Assembly: GCA_905116865.2 (NCBI GenBank)
Contig: CAJHNH020002055.1
Span: 1 to 64,000 of the forward strand
Direction of reading: 5' to 3'
DNA from: Candidula unifasciata
Taxonomy: Eukaryota; Mollusca; Gastropoda; Stylommatophora; Geomitridae
DNA length: 64,000 nucleotides
Both the position numbers and the translations under genes were made by a program. Positions within the stretch are counted from its first letter, which is position 1, and every line of letters begins with the position of its first letter. Shown piece after piece: positions 12,501-25,316 of the stretch. The notes beneath the pieces were generated by a model, which saw only the letters and a program-made list of their open reading frames with translations, was not told the DNA's origin and did not search any database.

Positions 12501-15500
12501 AATTATACTGTCTATTGTGAAAATACACATATTTATATTGATCTACAGTATTCTTGAGAAGGGGCTGGCTGAGTGTTTAAGAACTCTAAGCTCTCATTTC
12601 AGTTTCCCAGGTTTAAATCCTTAGTAAGGTGGTGGATTTTTTTCTGTCAAGGGCAAAAATAAATTCCTAACATGCACAGTTCATTTTTTTTTTTTTTTTT
12701 TTTCCTCGAACACCGGCTGTGAACTCCAGTGGAAGGTCCCGGTTAATCGTCCGCTTGGACTTTTGGCTTTCACCTGGACCTGATTTTTGCGTGTACAACC
12801 GTTTTTCATTTCCCTGCCTCTTGGGCAGCTGTACGCCGACTTCGAAGGAAGACGTCAGGCCTATTTCTAGGGTGACTGTGGCCATTGTTTTGTGTGGGTC
12901 GAGACGTTGCCTGATTTGTGTGGTGTCCATTTTGTCGCCTTCGCCGCAGGTATTGCCCCCGGAGTACCCCTTTGGGGCAGCCCCCTGTGGAACAGTTGGC
13001 CCTCAAGGGAAGGCAGGGGCAGATCATGGGCATTCCCCGCCATCCAAGGAGGCTTCCATGCATGCAGAGCCGGCACATATCGCTCTGTTTCTGGGCTCAC
13101 CCAAGGAATCGTCACGTCCTGCACATGCCTGCTTAACCTCACAACCGTATCAGGCCTCCCGCTCGACAGGGGCTGCGCCCTCTGAAAGTCAGCGGGGAGC
13201 AGCCTTTGGGTTTTGGACTTTTGTGACCACACAGATAGGTACATTAGCCCGACAGAATTTCACATCCTGAATCAGGCATATCGTTGTCCAGTTTTTCCCA
13301 ACACTCGGGCGAGTGAGGTCTTTGGGTGTGAGTATTCGGTCTCTTTCAGTTCAGTGCAAAATTTGATGGTCAGATTTTGATCCGTATGATCTACACTTTG
13401 TCGGACATTTAGGCTTAGCCATTTGATGGATGGTTGCTGTTGTGGTGTACCCCAGGCGCGGTGACGACGACACTGAGGGTTAACCGAGGATGTACGTGAA
13501 TGGCAGCCTATGGATGGTTGTTGTTGTGGTGCACCCTCAGCGCGGTGACGACGACACTGAGGGCCAACCGGGGATGCACAAGGATGGCCAGCCCATGGAT
13601 GGTTGCTGTTGTGTTGCCCCTCAGCGCGGTGACGACGACACTGAGAATTAACAGAGGATGTGCAGTGAGCAGTGTTCTCTTTACTCAGCAGTCTTTTGAA
13701 ACCAAGGGTTGTAATTTTAGCTGTATGTTTCTCAACCCTACTCATGTTCCTAATGAGTTTTGATAACATTTTCACCCAAGCGTTTGGGGCGGGCTGATGA
13801 GAGTCACAAGGACACATCACCTCTGGGGGCCGCCAAACTCCGAGATCCCCTGACAGCTCCGTTAATGCTCATTTGAGACATTATCCGTGGCGCACGACGA
13901 GGACGTGCTGTAGGGGTCTTGCGTGAGGATCCGTACAACCAGGATAGTGGAGGACTGGCGCCCGAGTGACGTACGGAGTATCTCCTTATACACATCATGT
14001 TGGACTTAACTTCCCCTCACGCCTGTGACATAAATCACCGCGCCACAGCACAGTTCATGATAATTGCTACAGTCATAAAACCTAAAGCCCTAAATCCTCA
14101 GGCTTATGATCCCCAGTCTTACACTACTCTTAAAAGTAGAATCTTCAGGCAGTAAACACATTTTTCTTTCTGTTTTTTGTTGTTGAATAGAACCAACAAA
14201 TTCCAGTGAATCAAGAGCAACTATGGGTTGACGCATTTGCTATGAAGTTGGAACCGCAACTATCTGACTGGTGTTAAAAAATACACCATTTCCCCCTTCC
14301 CCCAGGTGTAAACAGAAGGAATTTATTTGAAGTTATCCTGGAAAGTCACGCGGCTGTCATGAACTTCTAGCGATCAGACGAACAATGTATCCACAGAGAC
14401 CATTTGTATTTCAGTGGAATTTATTCAATTTTTGTTACTTCATTATATGTTTACGTAACTCTTTAGTAATGAACCAGACGAGGTACAACAGAATAAAAAT
14501 GGTAAAGGACCCTTTTCCAGGCCTTCATGCTTATTGTGCATATAGGGCTAGACCTATATTTTATAGACCAATCGGCACTTGGAGGCTGACGTGGTCATCA
14601 TCACGCCGGCCGTCTTTACTTCCCATGACTGCACCTGGTACGCACTCAAGGCTGGGTCAATTTGGGAGTCAAAGTCATTTTAAAAATATTTCCCCCCCAA
14701 AAAATAAAAAAAAGCTCCGCCAGGACTCAAACCCTTAACCTTCCAATCCGCAGGCGAGCATCTAACCTCTACACCACGGAAACTACAGCGGAATATGCCT
14801 GGCAATAAACTTAGCAATGTATTGTCTGTTCCTGATATTTATCTAAGAACAATCAAAAAAAGACAAATCACAGTAACATGACTATAACTGGAAATTTACG
14901 AGTATACTCACAGCATATTTTCTTGCCAAATCTCTGAGGACATACTTGCAGGCCTGTGTCTTGATGTATGTCTGCGTGAAAGTAGCAAGATCTGTTGCTG
15001 TGGAGTAAAGCCTGCAGGCAGTTGAAGCAAGCTTGAGGTGGCATGTAATGTAGGAACAGGCAGGCCATGGGATACAGCAATGGACAGAAAGTGATGTCTG
15101 GGTGCAGGTGGTTCAGAAGGCATAATATATTGCTGACATGCTCCAGCCCTGGAGCGGTTAGAAAGTACGCAAGAATGCTTTCTGGTTCAACAAAGGAAGG
15201 CAATGTTGAACCCCACTCATCTGAAAATAAAGAGAACAATCATAAATAGAGACAACAAAATCACAAATACTCAAAACAATGTTTTTCCATTGTAAATTCA
15301 AATGAACATCTTTTTACTACAGTGAAAAGATGGAAAATGCAATGGTACAGATATGTAATAAGATCAAACGGCCTCTCAACAACAATACTACAGGGCTCAG
15401 CAGGGAAAAGGGAGAAGAGGTAGACAAAAAAAGACCTGGATTCAGAACTTGACTGACTGGACAGGCATTAGGCATACAACCATGAAGTCTATCACTTCTG

Positions 15501-18500
15501 ACCATCAAAGGTGGAGGGAGCACATCCGACAGTCAACAGCAACTGGTGACCCAACGACACACAGTGTTATGGGATGATGATGAAATTTAAATAATGCTGA
15601 TAGAAAGAATACACTGCACAACTCACTGCTTGCCTATTTCACTGTATTTCATTAGGTGCATTACTTCAGAATTAAATATCAAGCATATGATACCACAACA
15701 TCCAGCTTAAGAATGGAGGTGGAGGCGGTCACTGCAGCTTTCTGCTAGCTAGAGAACACAGACACACACACACACACACACACATTGTGATTGTAACTGA
15801 CTCAGAAAGCATGCTGAGGAAGGTCAGGACAGGTATGCTTTGTGCAGAGTGGCATGCTTCGCTGCGGAGGACACGGGTGAGGAGTATTGTCTAGATTTTT
15901 TCACCGAAGCATGCGGGTGTGTTGGGAAATAAACAGGTGGACAGACTGGCTGGCTCTGCACAACTTGATGGAATACTGATACATGATAAGGCAGACGTGG
16001 TTAGTGCCTTGTGGGAAAGCATGTACAGTTCGGAGGAGCAGATGGATCACCACAGTCTGGTGAGATTAATGTAGGGGGAAATGACAAGAGGTTCTGGCAG
16101 ATGCTCGAGGCTCAGAGGAAAAGCAAGACAGACGTTTAATCAGAATGCTACTGGTACCATTAGTATCGGAACTCTTTGCTGGCTGCTGAAGATGAGGGCG
16201 AAGCGCTTATGGGAATGCCCCAAGTGCTGTGATGTCGGTTCTCAAATCAATTCAAATCAAATCAATCCCCACCCCAAAGACCAGACTTATGGCCTTCCCA
16301 GACAAGGGCGAAAATGCATGTATATTTGACACATGTAAACCCTTTCAGCAGAAAAGATTCTGCTGCAGCACATGTCTAAAGGGTACAAATGACCACCAAA
16401 AACAATGACAATGTACAAAACCTTTAACAAGCCTAAACACACAGGAAAAGAGATCACTGGGGAGAATCCAGCTTTTTAAAATATCTTCTGACTGAATTCA
16501 AAATTTAAGAGGACATATTATTTGATTGCTGGTAGTCAAGACATTAAATGTAAGAATTGAATTAACCTTGTTTAGGTCTAAGTACAAAGTAACATACTTG
16601 TCTTAGCAAACGCTGAACAAACTATGTGTCTTATTTTGGCTAAAATTAATAAAATCATGTTTCTCACCTTGGCTACAATTAACATATCTTGTCAATCAGA
16701 AACAAAGCTAGTCCCTACATAACAACATGGAATTTAAAACACAAAACTGTGAAAACCAGAGTCTAGACCAGTGTTTCCCAAACTTTTCTTAGTCGCGGCG
16801 CCTTTTTTTTTTCCAGTTTAAATGTTTTCACGGCGCCCTAACCTAAGTAAAAGTATGACTATTTGTTTGTAAGAGTTAAAAAAAATTAAAACTAGTGTAT
16901 CTTTGAATATTTAGGGGCGCCCCTGTGAAGAGGTCGCGGCTCTCCAAAGAGCCCTACACAGTTTGGGAATCACTGGTCTAGACCATTGTTTTCCAACATT
17001 TGTGTGTGTCCTACCTGAGCTTTCTAAAACTCTTATGCCACCTAGGTAACATATAAATAACAATTAAACCCTGGAGGAACCCATTTCTGAATAACACCCC
17101 CCCCCCCCCCCAACCCAAACAATCAAATTGCCCCCTCCTCTTTAACAATCAAACTGCTCCCTTAACAATCAAACTGCTCCCTTAACAATCAAACTGCTGA
17201 CTTAACAATCAAACTGCTCCCTTAACAATCAAACTGCTCCCTTAACAATCAAACTGCTCCCTTAACAATTAAACTGCTCCCTTAACAATCAAACTGCTCC
17301 CTTAACAATCAAAACTTGCTCCCCTTAACCAATCAAACTAACAAACTGCTCCTTCAAACTGCACCCTTAACAATCAAACTGCTCCCTTAACAATCAAACT
17401 GCTCCCTTAACAATCAAACTGCTCCCTTAACAATCAAACTGCTCCCTTAACAATCAAACTGCACCCTTAACAATCAAACTGCTCCCTTAACAATCAAACT
17501 GCTCCCTTAACAATCAAACTGCTCCCTTAACAATCAAACTGCCCTTCCCTTAACAATCAAATGCTCCCTAACAATCAAACTGCTCCCTTCATCAAACTGC
17601 TCCCTTAACAATCAAACTGCTCCTTAACAATCAAACTGCTCCCTTAACAATCAAACTGCTCCCTTAACAATCAAACTGCTCCCTTAACAATCAAACTGCT
17701 CCCTTAACAATCAAACTGCTCCCTTAACAATCAAACTGCTCCCTTAACAATCAAACTACTCCCATAACAATCAAACTACTCCCTAAACAAGCAAACTGCT
17801 CCCTTAACAATCAAACTACACCCTGTGAGGTGTGGGCCCCACACTGGGAAACACTAATCTAGACCGTCCAAGATTACTAACAATCATGTGCAAAAATCAG
17901 ACCTCCCAAAGAAACCAGTCCATCAGCCACTTTCCTGAGAGAGAGAAACTATTTCATAAACTTCACCCACAAATTGACTAATAAAACACCTACCATCTTC
18001 AGAACGCATGTCCTCTACAAGTTTATGATACAAGTTCTCGTCAGCCTGAAGCAAGGTGATAGCACAGCTGTTCCCAGAGATGCAAGCGGCGGCCACTCTC
18101 TGCTGGCCACTGGGAATTCCGAAGGTAGGACTTTAAACTTTTGTTGGGGCCGCCTCTAAATAAAACCTCCAGTTGTTTCTCATATTTGGTTGCCAAAAAG
18201 TCACCTGAAGAAAAAAAATGTTTTGTAATAGATTCAAGTATGTGAAGAGTGCTCAGATCGTCCACTCAGTATGAACCCCAGCATCCGATGGCTAATAGTA
18301 CCAGTTCTATGTTGATTGACAAGTCCTCTGATTTGCCTAGTGTGCATCTCATTTTTTGCAGTCCCGATCTTAACTCCCAAGTCTGTCATTCTGGCAAGTG
18401 ATGTGGATTTACTGCCCCCAAAGTCCTCCACCCTTCCCATTTCTCGGAGGGCATTAATAATACCAGCACGAGGAGTGTTGTTTCGGGAGCACTTACTGCA

Positions 18501-21500
18501 GGTGGGGGCAATTAGGAAAAGGCTTAGAAGAGGTATAAACACATGATGTTTACACATTCATGCAAATATTTACTGTCCTCAAATACATACATATGCTTAA
18601 AAATACACATGTATGTGACTGAATTAATTCAAATATACATACTATACATGCTTATGCTTATATAGATATGTAAGGTATATTATTTCTGGTGCGTAAAATG
18701 ATACATGTGGAAGGTATAGTTTCCAGAAAATAAGGTAGGGGCTGACCTCATGCAGGTGGATACAAAACAGTGAAGATAAATTGGTTATGAACGCACATAG
18801 GGATGAAGAACTGGCTAGAGACAGAAAGACTTTCAGGCTTGCTGTGACCAGAGTGATGTTCTGTAAATGACCTGATGACTGACAATGACTTAACACATAT
18901 GCAAACTCACACACACGTGCATGTGTGCACGTATACATTCATACACATATCATCATCAGGTTCCTTGCCGACTGGCGTGGGCAATAATGCCTCTCCGCAA
19001 TCTGCGATCTCCTGCAGCATGTATCAGTTCGTGTCCTGACACACCTCCATGCCATGCAACAAGACTGTCAAGCATCTTCTTTCGTTGTCTTCCTTTATCC
19101 CTCCTTTCACAGATCTTTCCAGTGGTCACAACATGTTCTATTTTCCTTCTTCTCATCACATGGCCAAAAATGATGACTGTCTCCTTCCGATGTCTGTGAT
19201 AAGTTGTCTTTGGACTCCCGCCTCTTACAAAACCTCTTGGTTGCTCTTTTTAGCTGTTCAAAGTATTTTAAACATTCTTCATTCACATATACAAACACAA
19301 AAACATGTACATAATTATGTTAGCTGTCTTTACTACCTGTTTGCACCACTTTTAATGGTTTAGGTGGGGGTAGGGGACATGGGCCTGAAGATTTAGGGCT
19401 GCATGGAATGTGCAGACAAAACAAACTGTGCAAGTGACGATTTTCATATGTCCCCGACATAAATAATCATCCCCCCTTTCCGAGGACTGAACACGAGTCT
19501 CCCTCATCAGAGCAAAGCATATCGTCAACTAAGCCAGCTGCTCCTCCTGTGCAAGATATACTAATTTCAAGTGCATACTTCATGTGCACTTATAGGAGAT
19601 AGAGGAGAGAAAGAAGAGACACAGACGTACAGTTATACATACACAACCTTCACAGCGCGAGACAAATGGCTTGACCATTTCGCCACGGAGACCCCACCTA
19701 GTGACCACACACACATTACAAGGACATACCCGCATGTGAGATCTCGCTCCTGACTGAAGCCTGAAAGTCATCAATGTCGACAAATTCAGTGAAAGCAACA
19801 TTCTGAAGTTGGTGTGCTGCTGTCTTGACTGAGCCATTTAACAATGACTTTTCACTGCTGGATTTCACTGGCTCTTTTTCAACTTCTACAACAGTAATAA
19901 CTGACGGTACCAACACCACATCTGGCAGCTGGTCTGTCTCCTTAGACACCTCTAATATAAAATTTAAGAAAAAAAAAATAAACTCAACAAATTATTAAAC
20001 TGGATGAAAAGGCTGCTCAAACTGATACATATCTGCACTTGCCAGTCCCAAGCCTGGATGAGAAAAGAGGAAGGTCATGAGTGAAGCCAGCTATCCCACC
20101 TTGTAAATATGATTGGGCTAAAGAATCTCACATGCTAGCATTTCACAGGACAGAATGGAATGGGAGGCCAAACTGCGAGCCCTTTGTGACATTTAAAGCA
20201 CAACAAAATTATCAGAAACTTGATATAAATTCTTTAAACTTACAACACTCTGCAAAACTGGATAAAACGTCATTCTATTGGTTAACTATATAGTCCTAGG
20301 AGGTTTTTATACATAACATTATTTGTCATTTTTTTTTTCACTGGAAAAAGTGGAACTAAAACCAATTAATGCTGTATGAATGAGAAAGGAATGGAAGTTG
20401 TCACTAGGGCAGACAGGTTTTTTGTGTATGCTGTGACTAATCATAATATGTAAGAAGATGCACAACAGAATGTTTAGGAGACACAAGGAATAAACACACA
20501 AACACACCATGCATAATGTTTTTTTAAATTAAAATTGTTGAAATTTTTTTTTTTAAGGATTCTTACAGGTTTAAAGGGTTAATACAGTTTAACCTCTGCA
20601 CCGTTTTGGCCAGTACCGGCCTTCATTGAAAGAGTCCCAACTACTGTTTGTTATAAAACTTAAGTATTCTATATTTGTGACATCATTTCTTTACTGTAGA
20701 TAAATTGGCTTCCCTCTGTGGGTTCCGGGGCCCCATGATGGGGAAAACAGGAATGGCCCCACTGCCTACCCAAAAGCATGTAGACTAATTGGGGAGCTTC
20801 CTTTAAAGTCGGAGTGCGTCTTCCTGAGAGGTAAGGAACCAACAGTCTGCATTCAAGTGAATCAGATCGGTAAAACTGATGCACACACAACACTCAGGTT
20901 CTGGAGCAGGACTGCAGTTAAGAAGTGGAATGAGAACCAGAACTTTCCGCCAGAGTGTACAGCTGATGAACGTGAAAAAGAAGAAGATAATTTTGGCTGA
21001 CATGTAGTTTTGCCTGTAGAAATATGTATACATGTGTCCAAAACAATATTTTCCTGTTGTAAATTTAAATAATGTGGACACAAACAATATATTGCACAAA
21101 TTTATTGCCAGGAATATTTTGCTGTCTCTCGTCAGGTTTATCACTACTTTGTTAATTCAACAAATAACAATACACAAAAATGAATCATTTTTGCAAAATA
21201 CAAAATCACATTGTCATTGTTAAGTTGTACATTCTTACATTGGAAGTTCAAAATCAGCCACGTAATTACCATGGTAACTTCAAATTTATCATGTAATCTT
21301 TTTTGTATACATAAAACTGGAGGGTTCATTTATTGATTCAGCCTCAGTAGTTGATAAAGATTATGCCTTCACAATTATTCATCACACAGGGAACAGACGA
21401 TTACTAAACTGGCCAAGACATATCAATAAAAACAACTCTCCAGTTTTCTGAAAACAAAATGATCTGTGATAAATTTAAAGTTACAATGATAATCACGCGG

Positions 21501-24500
21501 TTTATCTTGAATTTCCAGTGGAGAGATGTACAACTTGATGACAACGACAAAGTTATTTTTGTATTTCAGCGAAAAGGATTCATTTTTGTGCTTCATTATA
21601 TTTTGATTAAACTCTTCAGCAATGCACCTGACGAGACACAGAAAAATGTGCCAGGCAATAAATTGTGCAATGTATTTTTTCTGTGCGTTTTTTTACATAT
21701 GTACACACAAAGACAGACAGAGAGAGGGAGGGAAAGGACAGTGTGTGTGTGAGCGTGCATGTGTGTGTGTGTGCTAAGTTTTAAAAAAAAAAACATTTTC
21801 TGTGAATCTTTTGACAAGCAGGATTAACTTTTCTACTGACACAGTATTATTTCAAATGGAGCCCATGTCAACAGCACGTCCAAGTTCCGGATTTTTGCAA
21901 TACTGTACATGCATACATTTTCAAAAATTGGACATAACTGAAATGTGTGTGCTGTGTGATTATTTGATGCATAAAACGATGATGATCTGACATGCAGAGT
22001 GATGATTATAACCATAATGATTATAATACAAAACAGAATGTTTCAGACAAACAGCCTATAAATGATGATAGCTATATAGCTATGGGCAAACATGATCAGT
22101 TTAGTATTATCTATTTTACTATTTCTCTCTGATTAGACACTTGACATATAAGATCTTTATCTCAGGTAGATACACAAAAAATAACAGGCAGGGGACTGTG
22201 TGCGTAGGAAGGAGGTTAAGGTTTGTGATTCAATTATGTGAAGATAGACTCTTCCCCCCCCCTTTCCCCAGCCACCCCTTCACCTCCATCCATGCATCCT
22301 CCCACTTATCCATCCAGCTATCCTCCATCTGTCTGTCTGTGTTTTTAACAAACAAATACAATACATGAAACAGGTATATCTGCCATCATATACAGGGGGG
22401 GGGTACTTTTAACAAACAACTACAACTACCTGACGACAGGTATATCTGCCATCATATACAGGTAATTGGTACCTATAACACAAAATACTGACATACTGCA
22501 GTCTAACTTCGATGTAAAGACAAAGGGTTCAGTGCACAGAACCAAACTGTTTAATTGCTGTAGAGTCACACAAAAAAACTCACATAGTAGACACAAGTAA
22601 CATTTTCATGAACAAAAGTGTCTGCTGTAGTAGACACAAGTAACATTTTCATGAACAAAAGTGTCTGCTGTAGTAGACACAAGTAACATTTTCATGAACA
22701 AAAGTGTCTGCTGTAGTAGACACAAGTAACAGTTACGTGAATAAAATTGTCTGCTGTAGCAGACACAAGTAAAATTTTCATGAACAAAAGTGTCTGCTGT
22801 AGTAGACACAAGTAAAATTTTCATTAAAAAAAGTGTCTGCTGGACTATATATAAATAACAGTTATATGAACAAAAGTGTCTGCTGAAAAAAACATAAATA
22901 ACAGTTATATGAACAAAAGTGTCTGCTGAAGAAAACATTAATAACAGTTATATGAACAAAAGTGTCTGCTGAAGAAAACATTAATAACAGTTATATGAAC
23001 AAAAGTGTCTGCTGAAGAAAACATAAATAACAGTTATATGAACAAAAGTGTCTGCTGAAGAAAACATAAATAACAGTTATATGAACAAAAGTGTCTGCTG
23101 AAGAAAACATAAATAACAGTTATATGAACAAAAGTGTCTGCTGAAGAAAACATAAATAACAGTTATATGAACAAAAGTGTCTGCTGAAGTACAAACAAAA
23201 TAACAGTTACATAATCAAAAGTTTAGGCTGGAGTACAAACAAGTAACAGTTACATAATCAAAAGTGTAGGCTGGAGTACAAACAAGTAACAGTTACATAA
23301 TCAAAAGTGTAAGCCGGAGTAGAAACAAGTAACAGTTACATGAACAAAAGTGTCAGCTGTAGTACCAAGAAGTAACAGTCAAATGAATACAGATGTTTGC
23401 TGTAGTACAAACAAAAAACACTTACATCAACAAAGGTGTCCACTGTAGTACAAACAAGTAACAATTACATGATCAACAGTATTTGCTGAAGTACAAACAA
23501 TTAACATGTAACAAGAAGAAGAGTGCCTGTTGATTTACAAACAAGTGAAGGTTACATGGACAAAAGTTCCTGTTGAAGTACAAACACACCCTGACAGATA
23601 AGCCACCCTGCATACCTGCCAAAGCAAACAAAACAACTTAAAGATACATTCGGCCCTTAAGAAAGTGTGACATGGGGCCACTAGATATTTCTCAGCTATT
23701 TGCTCTTGTCTTGAAATGGCTAGAATGTGGGCCATGTACATGTTTGATAAAAGTCAAACAAGCTAATATCTTCTCTTAAGGCAGCTATGCTAAAGTGGGG
23801 TAGATAGTGTTTGCTCTATTCATGTAACTGTCAAGACAAGTAAATTGATAGTTTAATATTATCTTAGTAGGTCTTTCTATGGGCCTCTGGAATCTATAGA
23901 AACTAAAAGAAATTAAACGGAGTATCAAACTTAGAATTTTTAACTCTAATGTGACTGTGACTGGTCCAGCAAACCGACAGTGGTTATTTTGTACTCGTTG
24001 AAAAATGAATATTCTCACAAACCTGAGTAAACCCCCTGAGTAAATCTAGTTGAATAGCCCTGTATTCAGTATCAAATGGAGCAAGGTGGGTTTATTTAAC
24101 AACTGGATGCAGCATAAGACGTTAACTTTTTTTTGGTACCACAATGTTTAATGGGATATATATGAAGTCAGGAAAACATCATGATGAAAAATCATGAATT
24201 AATTACATTCAAAGTGGCAATATAGACAGCAGTAATGACCAAGTTGGGAAGCCAGATTTTGTTAGGCTGTTCTGACCAAATATAAAAAAAAATTAGCACA
24301 ATTTGCCAGGGAATGAAATCAAGGGGTAAAGGCATTTACACACCAGGTGTTGCTAGGGACTGAAAGTGTTCAAAAAAATGTAAAATGTAAACCAACAAAT
24401 GCATGGTTATTTGATAGTGAAAGAGTTAATAAACTATTATTATATTAACTGGTTTCTGTGCAGAACAGAAAGAATACAACTGACTGACAAATGTATTAAC

Positions 24501-25244
24501 ATTAACAAGCAGCTCAAAAAGAAAACTGCATATTCCAGAGCACCAAGAACTAAGTAAATGAAGCTAAAGCTAAACAGGACACACACACACAGAGAAAAAA
24601 CATGATTAGTATAACTGTAATATCCTTATACTGGAACCTACGGTGCAAAAGAGTTAGAGGAAGTCATGAGCTTACAGTGACCTGCAGGAGATACAAAAGA
24701 AAGAACAGCCTGAGAGACAAAGTTTCACTAGGAGAACAAAAAGCAGAAGAAAGGCCTCTAGTGTGGAAGCCTAAAGATAAAAAAAATATGGTGGCCATGA
24801 GTCTAAGACTGTTGGAATGTGGAATAAAACTTTAAGGTGAATGTTATGACCCTGTTTGAGGTAAAGGTCACGCCACACAGAACCACACAGAAAGTATCAA
24901 GCATGTGTACAAGACATGATACACAAAGACAGTAGGCAACTGAGCCAAGATAAGGTGTCAGATCTTGGTCATTGGACAGAAACCATGTAGGAAAAAAAGA
25001 CAAGATTGGTTCAGTCCCTGCAGATGTAATATAGCAGATGCAATCCAACTGCCTGAATCAGTTAGCGAGAGTTATTGGATCAAGTGAAAGTAGAAGTAAA
25101 AATTATATATATATATATTCATACATACATATGTATTTATGTATGTGTGTGTATGTGCACATGCGCATGTGTGTGTGTTTGTGAGACACATTGAGAAAAA
25201 GAGAGAGAGAGAGAGATAGAGAGAGAGGGGGGGGGGGAGGGAGG

Positions 25245-25316
<72 letters not shown>

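Noticed and set aside
12719..13270. 183-codon frame on the plus strand and long antisense frames
   Set aside because: GC-rich composition keeps several frames open; the start lies in a repeat element and no domain is recognised.
24122..24430. Second TTAA-flanked MITE
   Set aside because: TTAA occurs at both sides, but the inner ends do not form a convincing inverted repeat.
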